Notes under the pieces: generated by a model
Seen by the model: only the letters and a program-made list of their open reading frames with translations
What the model was told of the DNA's origin: nothing
Database searches by the model: none
Program-made: the position numbers and the translations under genes
Assembly: GCF_000820045.1 (NCBI RefSeq)
Contig: NZ_CDBJ01000019.1
Location: forward strand, 1 to 64,000
Direction of reading: 5' to 3'
Source of the DNA: Aeromonas rivuli
GTDB lineage: Bacteria > Pseudomonadota > Gammaproteobacteria > Enterobacterales > Aeromonadaceae
DNA: 64,000 nt
Shown: positions 42,279-51,479 of the stretch, in pieces
How the letters are laid out: each line of letters opens with the position of its first letter
How positions within the stretch are numbered: position 1 is the first letter of the stretch

Positions 42279-43106
42279 ATGCGTATTTGGGGCAAGGTGC
42301 TCGGCGCCTTCTTCGGTTTTTTACTCGGCAATATCTTCGGGTTGCTGATTGGTCTCTGGCTCGGTCACCGGTTTGACCGTGGTATCGGCATCCAGGGGGC
42401 ATTTCGTCGCACCCCGAGCGCCGAGCAGCAAGCCATCTTCTTCCACGCGACCTTCGCGGTCATGGGCCACATTGCCAAGGCGGGTGGCCAGGTCACCGAG
42501 CAGGAGATCCGGGTCGCTGCGGCGTTGATGGAGCGGATGCGGCTCTCCCCCGAGCAGCGCAGCAACGCCCAGCGTTCATTTCGCGAGGGTAAAGAGGCTG
42601 ATTTTCCCCTGCGTCAGACCCTGGCCGGGTTTCGCAGTGCGAGTCAGGGCCAGCGCGACATCTTGCGTTTCTTCCTGGAGGTACAACTGCAAGCGGCCTT
42701 TGCCGATGGTCAGGTCGAAGCGGCCGAGCGCGCCATCTTGCAGACCATTGCCGAGGAGCTGGGCTTTAGCCAGATAGAGCTGGCGCGGATCCTGGCCATG
42801 GCCGAGGCACAGATGAACTTCTTCCGCCACGGCGGCCGGGGCCAGTATCAGGGCGGTCATCACTCCGCGGGCCAGCAGCCACCGAGCCGTGACAGGCTCA
42901 AGGACGCCTACCAGTTGCTGGGGGTGAGCGAAGAGATGTCGGATGCCGACGTGAAGAAGGCCTATCGCAAGGAGATGAGCAAGCATCACCCGGACAAGCT
43001 GGCCGCCAAGGGTCTGCCGCCGGAGATGATGGAGATGGCCAAGGAGAAAGCCCAGGAAATACAGCAGGCCTGGGAGTGGATCCGCGAGGCGCGCGGCATT
43101 CGTTGA
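42279..43106 (+). CDS. djlA: Membrane-anchored DnaJ-like co-chaperone DjlA
   Basis: 275 aa. A single N-terminal glycine-rich membrane helix (VLGAFFGFLLGNIFGLLIGLWLG pattern; residues ~5-28), a TerB-like central domain, and a C-terminal J domain with HHPDKL (HPD) near residue 238. It stimulates DnaK and affects envelope stress and capsule signalling in E. coli. It follows murU by 16 bp. Confidence 0.93.
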   Translation: MRIWGKVLGAFFGFLLGNIFGLLIGLWLGHRFDRGIGIQGAFRRTPSAEQQAIFFHATFAVMGHIAKAGGQVTEQEIRVAAALMERMRLSPEQRSNAQRSFREGKEADFPLRQTLAGFRSASQGQRDILRFFLEVQLQAAFADGQVEAAERAILQTIAEELGFSQIELARILAMAEAQMNFFRHGGRGQYQGGHHSAGQQPPSRDRLKDAYQLLGVSEEMSDADVKKAYRKEMSKHHPDKLAAKGLPPEMMEMAKEKAQEIQQAWEWIREARGIR

Positions 43107-43128
43107 ACCTTGCCTGTTGCCCACCAAC

Positions 43129-43157
43129 AAAAATGCCCGTCGATGACGGGCATTTTT
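43129..43157. terminator. Bidirectional terminator between djlA and the purine permease
   Basis: AAAAATGCCCGTC, loop GAT, GACGGGCATTTTT: perfect 13-bp stem between convergent genes. Confidence 0.93.
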
Positions 43158-43175
43158 GTGTGCGCAAGCCGGGGT

Positions 43176-44531
43176 TTAGTGGCTATCGACCCAGACGAAT
43201 TTGATCACGAACAGCAGGGCGACCACCAGCACGCAGGGGTTGATCTCGCGCCAGCGACCGGTACCCGCCTTCATCACGCAATAAGAGATGAAGCCCACGG
43301 CGATCCCCTCGGTGATGGAGAAGCTGAACGGCATCATCACCGCTGTCATGAAGGCCGGCACCGCCTCGGTCAAGTCTTCCCATTTGACTTTGGTCAGCTC
43401 GGAGCACATCAGCACGCCCACGTAGATGAGCGCGCCGGCGGCGGCATAGGCGGGCACCATGGCGGCGATGGGGGAGAAGAAGATCGCCAGCAGGAACAAC
43501 ACGCCGACCACTATGGCGGTCAGGCCGGTGCGACCACCGACGGCGACCCCTGAGCTGCTCTCGATATAGGCCGTGACCGAGGAGGTGCCCATAAAGGCGC
43601 CGCCAACCGAGCTGATGCTGTCGACCATCAACGCCTGTTTCATGCGCGGGAAGCGGCCCTTGTCATCGGCGAGCTTGGCCCGGCTGGTGACACCTATCAG
43701 GGTACCGGAGGAGTCAAACAGGTTGACCAGCATGAAGGAGAAGATGATCCCCGCCAGGCTGATGTCCAGCGAGCCCATCAGATCCAGCTGGCCGAACACC
43801 GGGGTGATGCTGGGCGGCAGGGAGACGAAGCCCTTGAAGGTCACATCCCCAAACAGCCAGCCCAGGGTGGTGGTGACCACTATGGCGATCAGCACGGCGG
43901 AGTGCACGCCGCGGGCGGAGAAGATGCAGATCAGGAAGAAGCCAAGCAGCCCCAGCAGGCAGGGCAGGGAAGTGAGATTGCCCACCGTCACCATGGTGGC
44001 CGGGCTCGCCACTACTATGCCGGCGTTGTGCAGGCCGAGCAGGGCGATGAGCAGACCGATACCGGCGGTGATGCCGACTCGCAGGGTGAGCGGAATGTTG
44101 GCGATGAGCCAGTAGCGCACCCGCAGCAGGGTGAGGATCAGCAAGCCCAGGGCGCCCCAGAAGATGGTGCCCATGCCGACCTGCCAGGAGTAACCCATGC
44201 CGGCGACGACCACGAAGGCGAAGAAGGCGTTGAGACCCATGGCGGGGGCCAGGGCGATGGGCAGGTTGGCCAGCAGACCCATCAGAATGCTGCCGATGCC
44301 GGCGATGAGGCAGGTAGTGACAAATACCGCCTGGGTGTCCATGCCCGCATTGGAGAGGATCTGCGGGTTGACGAACACGATGTAGACCATGGTCAGGAAG
44401 GTGGTGACCCCGGCGATGACCTCGGTGCGGGCGGTGGTGCCATGGCCTTTCAGGGCGAACAGGCGTTCGAGCAATCCTTGCCCGGCAGCTTGGCTGGCGG
44501 CCTGATGATCGGTTTGATGTGGTTGATTCAT
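43176..44531 (-). CDS. NCS2-family purine permease (AzgA-like)
   Basis: 451 aa, about 12-14 helices. TEVIAGVTTFLTMVYIVFVN, PALAPAMGLNAFFAF-like segment, and GTSSVTAYIESSSGVAVGGRTG are typical of the adenine/guanine/hypoxanthine permeases. It imports a purine base by proton symport; which one cannot be told. ATG 44531 (with GGAA upstream) is preferred; the frame runs open to 44711. A PurR-type operator lies about 200 bp upstream. Confidence 0.88.
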   Translation of the reverse strand: MNQPHQTDHQAASQAAGQGLLERLFALKGHGTTARTEVIAGVTTFLTMVYIVFVNPQILSNAGMDTQAVFVTTCLIAGIGSILMGLLANLPIALAPAMGLNAFFAFVVVAGMGYSWQVGMGTIFWGALGLLILTLLRVRYWLIANIPLTLRVGITAGIGLLIALLGLHNAGIVVASPATMVTVGNLTSLPCLLGLLGFFLICIFSARGVHSAVLIAIVVTTTLGWLFGDVTFKGFVSLPPSITPVFGQLDLMGSLDISLAGIIFSFMLVNLFDSSGTLIGVTSRAKLADDKGRFPRMKQALMVDSISSVGGAFMGTSSVTAYIESSSGVAVGGRTGLTAIVVGVLFLLAIFFSPIAAMVPAYAAAGALIYVGVLMCSELTKVKWEDLTEAVPAFMTAVMMPFSFSITEGIAVGFISYCVMKAGTGRWREINPCVLVVALLFVIKFVWVDSH

Positions 44532-44725
44532 GTTGTATTCCAATGGGTGACGTGAAATAAGCAGCAGGCTCGCGGCCAGACCCATCCATGAGGGATCCTG
44601 ACCGGCGTCGCTGGCTAATGAATAGCCGGACTCGTCCTGATACCGTGACAGCGCGCACATTTTCACACAGGCGTCGTCGTTTACAAACCCCGGATCTGCG
44701 AAGGGGATCAACGAATAGAGTAAAA

Positions 44726-44741
44726 ATTCAAACGTTTGCCG
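44726..44741. promoter_or_regulatory. PurR-type operator upstream of the purine permease
   Basis: On the minus strand GGCAAACGTTTGAA matches the PurR consensus ACGCAAACGTTTGCGT in its core; CAAACGTTTG is a perfect palindrome at 44729-44738. It fits repression of purine uptake when purines are plentiful. Confidence 0.65.
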
Positions 44742-44794
44742 TCAGTGCAGTGAAAATGGAACTCGATAGAGACCATGATACCGTCGGGTGAGGC

Positions 44795-45130
44795 TCAGAG
44801 GGTCTTGAAGTAGCGTTCGACCAGCAGTGCCAGCATGGCATCGCTGCGCTCCTGCAGGGTGGCAAGATCCAGCCCCAAGCGACTCATCAGTTGAGCGGCT
44901 TGCTCCTCGCTCAATTTGCGATCCCCGAGGAAGAACGTCTGTTCGGGCAACTGCTTGTCATGGCGCGGTAGCAGCACCCAGTGCACCCGTTCGGGTTCGA
45001 TGGCCGCAAAAATGCGGGTGGCTGCGGCGCAGAAGGTCTCTATGTGTGACTTGCCGTCGGGGCCGAGGCAGCCGGGTTCGAGCCGGATCTGGATAGTGAG
45101 TCTCTTCGCGGTGACAGTGGTCTGGGTCAT
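44795..45130 (-). CDS. Conserved-looking protein of unknown function
   Basis: 111 aa. I do not recognise the family. No signal peptide or membrane segment. The N-terminal half looks beta-rich (KRLTIQIRLEPGCLG, VHWVLLPRH), the C-terminal half helical (KLSEEQAAQLMSRLGLDL, ATLQERSDAMLALLVERYF). ATG 45130 is chosen since residues before it (frame open to 45217) lack coding character. Weak SD. It lies downstream of ettA in the same direction. Confidence 0.6.
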   Translation of the reverse strand: MTQTTVTAKRLTIQIRLEPGCLGPDGKSHIETFCAAATRIFAAIEPERVHWVLLPRHDKQLPEQTFFLGDRKLSEEQAAQLMSRLGLDLATLQERSDAMLALLVERYFKTL

Positions 45131-45183
45131 CGGCTGGTATCGGTAGGGGAAGGCGGGGAGATTGTAAGTCAAAAGGCAGTAGA

Positions 45184-45205
45184 AAGGGGAGCCTTGGCTC
45201 CCCTT
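45184..45205 (-). terminator. Terminator downstream of ettA
   Basis: On the minus strand AAGGGGAGCC, loop AA, GGCTCCCCTT, then TCT. Perfect 10-bp stem but a poor U-tract. Confidence 0.7.
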
Positions 45206-45267
45206 GTCACGATGCAATCACCCTGATGGGGCGATACGCTTGCCTATCTGGTTCGGTGCGTGATCGC

Positions 45268-46935
45268 TTACTTGGTGATGCGTTTGTACTTGGCTCTGTG
45301 CGGCTGAACCGACTCGGCACCATAGGTCTTCTTCTTCCACTCTTCATATTCGGTGAAGTTACCCTCGAAGAAGGCGATGTTGCCCTCGTCCTGATAATCG
45401 AGAATATGCGTGGCGATGCGGTCAAGGAACCAGCGATCGTGGGAGATGACCATGGCGCAACCCGGGAACTCCAACAGGGCGTTCTCGAGGGCGCGCAGGG
45501 TTTCGATGTCCAGATCGTTGGTCGGTTCATCGAGCAGCAACACGTTGCCACCGGTTTGCAGCAGCTTGGCCAGGTGCAGACGGCCACGTTCACCCCCGGA
45601 GAGCTCGCCGACCCGCTTCTGCTGATCGGCACCTTTGAAGTTGAAGCGGCCAATATAGGCGCGGCTCGGGAACTCATGGTTGCCAATGCGCAATATGTCC
45701 TGGCCGTCCGCCACTTCCTGGAACACCGTCTTCTTGTCATCCATGCTGTCACGGAACTGATCCACAGAGGCCAGCACCACGGTATCCCCCAGGCTGATGG
45801 TGCCGGAATCCGGTTGCTCCTGGCCTGACATCATGCGGAACAGGGTCGATTTACCGGCACCGTTCGGGCCTATGATGCCGACGATGGCCCCCTTCGGAAT
45901 GGCGAAGGAGAGATCGTCGATCAGCACGCGGTCCCCATAGGACTTGCGCAGGTTGCTCACTTCCAGCACCTTGTCGCCGAGGCGGGGTCCGGGGGGAATG
46001 AACAGCTCGTTGGTCTCGTTGCGCTTCTGGTAGTCGTTGTTGTTGAGCTCTTCGAAGCGCGCCATCCGGGCCTTGGACTTGGCCTGACGACCCTTGGGGT
46101 TTTGACGAACCCACTCCAACTCTTTCTCGATGGACTTGCGACGAGCAGCCTCGGAGCTGGCTTCCTGGGCCAGGCGGGCATCTTTTTGCTCCAGCCAGGA
46201 GGAGTAGTTGCCCTCCCACGGAATGCCTTCGCCGCGGTCCAGCTCCAGGATCCAGCCCGCCACGTTGTCGAGGAAGTAGCGGTCGTGGGTGATGGCGACC
46301 ACAGTGCCCTCGTAGTCGTGCAGGAAGCGCTCCAGCCAGGCTACGGACTCGGCATCCAGGTGGTTGGTCGGTTCGTCCAGCAGCAGCATGTCCGGCTTTT
46401 CCAGCAGCAGGCGGCACAGGGCCACCCGGCGGCGCTCACCACCGGAGAGGTGCTGGATCTTGGCATCCCAGGCGGGCAGACGCAGGGCATCGGCCGCGCG
46501 CTCCAGCTGGTTTTCCATGTTGTGGCCACCCTGGGACTCGATGATGGCCTCCAGCTCGCCCTGTTCGCGGGCCAGCTTGTCAAAGTCGGCATCCGGGTCG
46601 GCATAGGCCGCATAGACCTCGTCCAGACGGGCCATGGCGCGCTTGACTTCGCCAATGGCCTCTTCGACCGCTTCGCGCACTGTCTGCTCCGGATCCAGCT
46701 TGGGCTCCTGGGGCAGGTAGCCAATCTTGATGCCGGGCTGCGGACGGGCTTCCCCTTCGATCTCGGTGTCTATCCCCGCCATGATGCGCAGCAGGGTGGA
46801 TTTACCGGCGCCATTCAGACCCAATACGCCTATCTTGGCGCCCGGGAAGAAGGAGAGGGAGATGTTCTTGAGAATATGACGCTTGGGCGGTACGACTTTA
46901 CCCACCCTGTTCATGGTGTAAATAAATTGAGCCAT
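45268..46935 (-). CDS. ettA: Energy-dependent translational throttle protein EttA (ABC-F)
   Basis: 555 aa with two ABC domains (Walker A GLNGAGKST near residue 40 and GPNGAGKST near 357; signatures LSGGERRRVALCRLLL and LSGGERGRLHLAKLL; Walker B LLLDEPTNHLD, LLLDEPTNDLD). It lacks membrane helices. It binds the ribosomal E site and gates translation according to ADP/ATP. The first six residues MAQFIY and the length match EttA. Confidence 0.95.
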   Translation of the reverse strand: MAQFIYTMNRVGKVVPPKRHILKNISLSFFPGAKIGVLGLNGAGKSTLLRIMAGIDTEIEGEARPQPGIKIGYLPQEPKLDPEQTVREAVEEAIGEVKRAMARLDEVYAAYADPDADFDKLAREQGELEAIIESQGGHNMENQLERAADALRLPAWDAKIQHLSGGERRRVALCRLLLEKPDMLLLDEPTNHLDAESVAWLERFLHDYEGTVVAITHDRYFLDNVAGWILELDRGEGIPWEGNYSSWLEQKDARLAQEASSEAARRKSIEKELEWVRQNPKGRQAKSKARMARFEELNNNDYQKRNETNELFIPPGPRLGDKVLEVSNLRKSYGDRVLIDDLSFAIPKGAIVGIIGPNGAGKSTLFRMMSGQEQPDSGTISLGDTVVLASVDQFRDSMDDKKTVFQEVADGQDILRIGNHEFPSRAYIGRFNFKGADQQKRVGELSGGERGRLHLAKLLQTGGNVLLLDEPTNDLDIETLRALENALLEFPGCAMVISHDRWFLDRIATHILDYQDEGNIAFFEGNFTEYEEWKKKTYGAESVQPHRAKYKRITK

Positions 46936-47170
46936 TGGCTAATTCTCTTTCCTTTTCATCAGGTTAACTTTATTTCGTCAACAGGCTGATGTCGTGGTGG
47001 GGCCAACTGGCGACAGGGGCCAGCCGGTTCCGAATAACGGTGCGATTGTAAACCAATGGCCGACGGGGGGAAAGTCGGTGCCGGTGTGGAAATGGCGCAC
47101 GAGAGGGGCATTCAATGGGGGATAAGAGGTTGAGTGTCATACAAGGTTCTGCGTGGGCTCAGTGGTGGGA

Positions 47171-48037
47171 CTATGGCTTGCTGGTTCGGCTCCTGGCCTG
47201 GTGTGGGGTGGGCTCTTTGCCCGCGAAGTAGAGCACCTTGCGCACATATTGCTGGGTCTCGGCATAGGGGGGGATGCCGCCGTATTGATCCACGGATTTT
47301 TCCCCGGCGTTATAGGCCGCCGATATCCGCACCCAGTCGCCGTCGAAGCGGCGATGCAGCCACTTGAGATAGGCCATGGCACCGCGGATGTTCTGCTCGG
47401 GATCGAAGGGGCGAGTGACACCGAAGCGAGCCTGGGTGGCGGGGATGAGCTGCATCACGCCCTGGGCATTTTTGGGGGAGATGGCGCCGGGTTCGAGATT
47501 GGACTCGGCGATGGCGATAGCCAGTACCAGACGCGGGTCTATATCGTGGCGATCGGCGGCCTGACGCAACATATTCACCAGTTTTCGTTTTTCGGGGGAT
47601 TGACGCGCCACATAGGCGTCGAGGTTGAAGGGGGTAGTGGGAATGGCAAAATAACCGCCCCCCCCCGCGATGCCCGCGCCGCAATTGTCCCCCATGGGGA
47701 CATTGCCAACCCGGCTGTTGTAGTAGCGGGCGGCTTGCTGGTTGCCAAGGCGCATCGCCATGGAGAGATAGCCGTTGGCCAACTTGGGGTTGCGGGGGGC
47801 GAGCAGGCGACCAATACGATAATAGCCTTCGGGGTTGCCGGTGCTGGCGGCGACACAATAGTGCCGTATCGCCTGGCTGATGTTGCCCCTATTTTGAGCC
47901 GCCTGCCCCTGCTGGAGGGCATTGATGGCGCGAGGTGCCTGACGAAATGGCTCCTTGGTGGCGGCCTCTGCTATCCCAGTGCTGAGTAACAGCAGGGTCA
48001 ATAGCATAAACAGCTGCTTCTCTAGCCCATTCACCAT
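47171..48037 (-). CDS. Lytic transglycosylase with Slt domain
   Basis: 288 aa. The signal peptide ends near GIAEAAT. The N-terminal part contains Sel1-like helical repeats (GNISQAIRHYCVAASTGNPE, LANGYLSMAMRLGNQQAARY). The C-terminal SLT domain has IAESNLEPGAISPKNAQGVM with the catalytic Glu, and YNAGEKSVDQYGG. It cleaves peptidoglycan to anhydro-muropeptides, feeding recycling. ATG 48037 is preferred over 48061 because GGAGAG lies 6 nt upstream. Confidence 0.87.
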   Translation of the reverse strand: MVNGLEKQLFMLLTLLLLSTGIAEAATKEPFRQAPRAINALQQGQAAQNRGNISQAIRHYCVAASTGNPEGYYRIGRLLAPRNPKLANGYLSMAMRLGNQQAARYYNSRVGNVPMGDNCGAGIAGGGGYFAIPTTPFNLDAYVARQSPEKRKLVNMLRQAADRHDIDPRLVLAIAIAESNLEPGAISPKNAQGVMQLIPATQARFGVTRPFDPEQNIRGAMAYLKWLHRRFDGDWVRISAAYNAGEKSVDQYGGIPPYAETQQYVRKVLYFAGKEPTPHQARSRTSKP

Positions 48038-48233
48038 GACATCTCTCCATTCAACGTCCAAAAGCTATAGGGGAAATGCGGAGGAAGTGCCAGCCAGAGG
48101 GTGGACTCTGTGGTTATGGTATGGCGAGCTTCAAGAACGAAATGGTCTGGAACTTATCGCCGGACGCCCTGACGCCGAGGCAAACCACAAGGATGCGAAT
48201 GAATTGATGCACGAGGTAATGCCAAACATGGTG

Positions 48234-48255
48234 CTAATAACTACTTTGTTATTAG
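48234..48255. promoter_or_regulatory. Inverted repeat upstream of the globin gene
   Basis: CTAATAAC-TACTTT-GTTATTAG: perfect 8-bp arms, 6-nt spacer, centred about 62 bp before the globin start. It may be an operator; no known regulator motif fits exactly. Confidence 0.5.
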
Positions 48256-48306
48256 ATTCTGTGTGGCTGCCTCTGGACGAGGAGCGATGATGGCTAAGGA
48301 TTGCCT

Positions 48307-48753
48307 ATGACCTCTGATGATATCGATTTGGTACAACGGACCTGGAGCCGTATTTCCCTGTTCAGCAATGATTTTGTCAGGGAGATCTACCGGGAGTTGT
48401 TTATCCTGGACCCGGGCCTTGTCCCCATGTTCACCATGACGAATGAGCAGCTTGTCAGCAAGGTCTCCCAGACCCTCAACATTGTGCTGACCAGCCTGGA
48501 GCAGCTCGACGCGTTGCGTTTTATCATTCGCCACCTGGGACAGCAACACAGGCGCTATGGCGTCACCTCCGAACACTTCGCGTTGGTCAAGCTGGCCATG
48601 ACCAATGTCATGGCCAAGCGATTGGGCGAGCACTTTACCCCGGCGCTCGCTCTGGCCTGGTCCAGCGCCTATGACGAGATAGCCGCCATCATGATTGAAG
48701 GGCTGCAGGCCGAACAGCCCTGCAAGGAAGGGACTGACATGGATATCTCTTGA
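48307..48753 (+). CDS. Single-domain bacterial globin
   Basis: 148 aa. The pattern resembles Vitreoscilla haemoglobin: LVQRTWSRISLFSNDFVREI at the start, RHLGQQHRRYGVTSEHFALV with the probable proximal His, and LALAWSSAYDEIAAIM at the end. It should bind haem and O2 or NO. No reductase domain is attached, so it is not a flavohaemoglobin. ATG 48307 follows AAGGA by 6 nt. Monocistronic. Confidence 0.83.
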   Translation: MTSDDIDLVQRTWSRISLFSNDFVREIYRELFILDPGLVPMFTMTNEQLVSKVSQTLNIVLTSLEQLDALRFIIRHLGQQHRRYGVTSEHFALVKLAMTNVMAKRLGEHFTPALALAWSSAYDEIAAIMIEGLQAEQPCKEGTDMDIS

Positions 48754-48844
48754 TCACTCCGGGGGTGGTGGGCCGCTTTATATTGGTGCAACCCCTGTCA
48801 AGGTGAGGTGACAGATACCAAGTTGGTGCATGCTGGTTGGCTAT

Positions 48845-48860
48845 TGTGATCCTGTTCACA
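48845..48860. promoter_or_regulatory. CRP-type site upstream of the YitT-family gene
   Basis: TGTGATCCTGTTCACA matches the CRP consensus TGTGA-N6-TCACA perfectly. It is centred 103 bp before the start of the membrane protein gene and suggests cAMP-CRP control; FNR cannot be excluded but fits worse. Confidence 0.8.
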
Positions 48861-48955
48861 AAAAATAGACTGGTGCGAATCAAGAAGGCCCTGAAGAGAG
48901 GGCCCGCACTCGCCTGGCTCAGCAAGGCGCACTCCTTCGCAAACGGATACAACTT

Positions 48956-49567
48956 ATGGACAAGACCCCCCACACCAGTGCACATCCCCTCTATGAGGAT
49001 GTGCTGGCCCTGCTGATCGCATCTGGCTTCGTTTCTCTTGGCATCTTTCTGTTTCATCAGGTAGGTCTGCTCACCGGTGGCACTGCTGGCCTGGCGTTGC
49101 TGCTGCAACAGGTGACAGGGCTGAGCTTTGGTCTGCTGTTCTTTGGCATCAACCTGCCTTTTTATGCCCTGGCCTGGCTGAGGATGGGGCCCCGTTTTAC
49201 CCTCAATACCTTTGTCTCTGTGGCGGCGGTCTCCTTCATGACGGATCACCTCAATGGCGTGTTGCAGATAGGCAAGATTGAGCCCGCCTACGCGGCCCTG
49301 ATTGGCGGCACCCTGATAGGCATGGGATTGCTCATCATGTTTCGCCATAAATCGAGTCTGGGGGGCTTCAATATCCTGGCGTTGTTTATCCAGGACAGGT
49401 TCGGCATCCGCGCTGGCAAGCTGCAAATGGGGCTTGATTGCGCCATCGTCGTCACCTCCTTCTTCGTGGTATCCCCTTGGCTGCTGGCCCTTTCCGTGGC
49501 GGCGGCCATCATCTGTAACCTGATGTTGACACTCAACCACAAGCCGGGCCGTTATCAGATAGCCTGA
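48956..49567 (+). CDS. YitT-family inner-membrane protein
   Basis: 203 aa with about five membrane helices: DVLALLIASGFVSLGIFLFH, the VGLLTGGTAGLALLL segment (characteristic GGxxGLA), IGGTLIGMGLLIMF, and KSSLGGFNILALFIQD. The C-terminal DUF2179 domain of longer YitT proteins is missing, as in the short form. Function unknown. Only a weak SD precedes ATG 48956. Confidence 0.82.
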   Translation: MDKTPHTSAHPLYEDVLALLIASGFVSLGIFLFHQVGLLTGGTAGLALLLQQVTGLSFGLLFFGINLPFYALAWLRMGPRFTLNTFVSVAAVSFMTDHLNGVLQIGKIEPAYAALIGGTLIGMGLLIMFRHKSSLGGFNILALFIQDRFGIRAGKLQMGLDCAIVVTSFFVVSPWLLALSVAAAIICNLMLTLNHKPGRYQIA

Positions 49568-49588
49568 ATCCAGTACAGCCATCCCATT

Positions 49589-49617
49589 GAAAAGAGCGCC
49601 ACAGAGGCGCTCTTTTC
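49589..49617. terminator. Bidirectional terminator between the YitT gene and hmuV
   Basis: GAAAAGAGCGCC, loop ACAGA, GGCGCTCTTTTC; a perfect 12-bp stem between convergent genes. Confidence 0.9.
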
Positions 49618-49633
49618 GTTGTTGTTATCTGGT

Positions 49634-50440
49634 TTAGCTGACGATGGGCAGCCCGCTCTGGGGGTGAAACATGACCTCGGCGGGATAGTCATAGAGAGAC
49701 TGGATAAGGGTCGGCGTCAGCACCTCGGCGGGAGGGCCGTCGGCCATCAGCTTGCCATCGGCCAGCATCAGCAGGCGATCGGCGTAACGGGCGGCGAGAT
49801 TGAGATCGTGCAACACCACCAGTACCGCGGTATCACGGGCCGCCAAGGCACGTGCCAGGGTGAGCAGCTGATGCTGGTATTTCAGATCCAGTGCCGAGGT
49901 GGGCTCATCGAGCAGCAGCAGCCGAGGGGAGCTCGGTGCATTGGGCGCTTGCCAGATCTGGGCCAGTACCCGGGCGAACTGCACTCGCTGGCGCTCACCC
50001 CCCGATAGCCCAGGGTAGAGGCGATTGGCCAGATGCTCGACCCCGCAGTGGGCCATGGCGGCACTGACAATCTCGCGCTGGCGTGCCGCAGGTTCGCTGT
50101 GGGGCAGACGGCCCATGGTGACCACCTCTTCGCACAGAAACGGAAAGTTCAAAGAGGAGCTTTGGGGCAGCACACCCAGTCGATGGGCCAGGATACTGGC
50201 CTGCCACTGCTCACGGGGCTGGCCGAATAGCCGTATCTCACCACCATAATCGAGCTCGCCGGTGAGGCACTTGAGCAGGCTGCTCTTGCCTGCGCCATTG
50301 GGGCCGAGCAGGGCGGTGAGGGTGCCGCCACTCAGGGCCAGGTTCAGGTCACGGAGTATCGGTTTGCCACCGCGGTGCAGGTTGAGGGCGTGGCAACTGA
50401 GCAGCGGCTCGGCCGGATTGTGTTGGGGGGGGATGGACAT
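49634..50440 (-). CDS. hmuV: Haemin ABC transporter, ATP-binding protein
   Basis: 268 aa. Walker A GPNGAGKSS, signature LSGGERQRVQFARVL, Walker B LLLLDEPTSALD, H-loop VLHDLNLAARYAD. The pattern QSSSLNFPFLCEEVV is typical of haemin importers. It powers haem import by HmuU. ATG 50440 is chosen because the frame upstream lies in hmuU. Confidence 0.92.
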   Translation of the reverse strand: MSIPPQHNPAEPLLSCHALNLHRGGKPILRDLNLALSGGTLTALLGPNGAGKSSLLKCLTGELDYGGEIRLFGQPREQWQASILAHRLGVLPQSSSLNFPFLCEEVVTMGRLPHSEPAARQREIVSAAMAHCGVEHLANRLYPGLSGGERQRVQFARVLAQIWQAPNAPSSPRLLLLDEPTSALDLKYQHQLLTLARALAARDTAVLVVLHDLNLAARYADRLLMLADGKLMADGPPAEVLTPTLIQSLYDYPAEVMFHPQSGLPIVS

Positions 50441-50447
50441 GGGGCGC

Positions 50448-51479
50448 CTAGAGTGTGCGACGGCCGCGCAGCAGCAGCCAGATGAAGAAGGGGGCGCCGA
50501 GCAGGGCGGTGATGATGCCGACCGGCAACTCGGCTGGCGCCAGCAGGGTGCGAGCCAGCATGTCGGCACCCAGCAGCAGGGCCGCACCGACCAGTGCCGA
50601 GAGGGGCAGCAGGCGAACATGGTTGGGTCCACACAGCAGCCGCACCAGATGCGGCACCACCAGGCCGACAAAACCTATCATGCCGGCGATCGCCACGGCG
50701 ACACCGACACCGGCGGCGGTGAGCAGGATCAGTCGCCGCTTCAGGGACTGCACATTGACCCCCAGATGACGGGCCTCGGACTCCCCCAGCAGCAGGGCGT
50801 TGAGCGGACCGGCATCGCGGCTAAATAGCAGCAGGAGTATGGCCAGGGTCGCGAGGGAAAGCAGCATGTCAGCGGGCTTCCCAGCCGCAAGCGTGCCCAT
50901 CTGCCACAGGCTGAGATCCCGCAGCATCTGATCGTCTGCCAGGTAACTGAGCAGCCCCATCACGGCGCCCGATAACGCCGTGATGGCCACCCCGGCCAGC
51001 AACATGACGGTGACGGAAGTCCCCCCCTGGCGACTGCCGAGCAGATAGACCAGGGTGGTGGTGATGGCTCCGCCGAGAAAGGCGAGCAGAGGCAGCAAGC
51101 CGATGCCGAGCTTGGCTTGCAGTTGTTGCTCCAGGGGGGCCAGCAGCACTATGGCCAGGGCGGCGCCCAAGGCAGCGCCTCCTGAAACCCCTATGATGCC
51201 GGGATCGGCGAGGGGGTTGCGAAACAGCCCCTGCATCACGGCGCCGCACAGGCCCAGTATGCCGCCCACGGCCAGGCAGAGCAGGGTCCGGGGCAGGCGG
51301 ATCTCTTGTACTACCAGCAATTTGTGAGGTGCAAGCTGGCTGGTCTCACTGGCCAACAGCGCCTGCAAGCTCTCGCTGAACGAGAGAGGCAGCGGCCCTG
51401 TGGCCAGGGAGCCGAGCAGGAGCCCGCTCAGCAGCAGACCGAGTCCAAGCAGCAACCAGGGGAGGGGCAGCCGCATCAT
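50448..51479 (-). CDS. hmuU: Haemin ABC transporter, permease
   Basis: 343 aa FecCD-family permease with about ten helices. LPRTLLCLAVGGILGLCGAVMQ, NPLADPGIIGVSGGAALGA and GMIGFVGLVVPHLVRLLCG are clear family marks. Overlaps hmuT by 4 nt. Confidence 0.93.
   Translation of the reverse strand: MMRLPLPWLLLGLGLLLSGLLLGSLATGPLPLSFSESLQALLASETSQLAPHKLLVVQEIRLPRTLLCLAVGGILGLCGAVMQGLFRNPLADPGIIGVSGGAALGAALAIVLLAPLEQQLQAKLGIGLLPLLAFLGGAITTTLVYLLGSRQGGTSVTVMLLAGVAITALSGAVMGLLSYLADDQMLRDLSLWQMGTLAAGKPADMLLSLATLAILLLLFSRDAGPLNALLLGESEARHLGVNVQSLKRRLILLTAAGVGVAVAIAGMIGFVGLVVPHLVRLLCGPNHVRLLPLSALVGAALLLGADMLARTLLAPAELPVGIITALLGAPFFIWLLLRGRRTL

Noticed and set aside
44532-44711. N-terminal extension of the purine permease
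   Set aside because: The extra 60 codons lack family resemblance; the ATG at 44531 gives the usual N-terminus.
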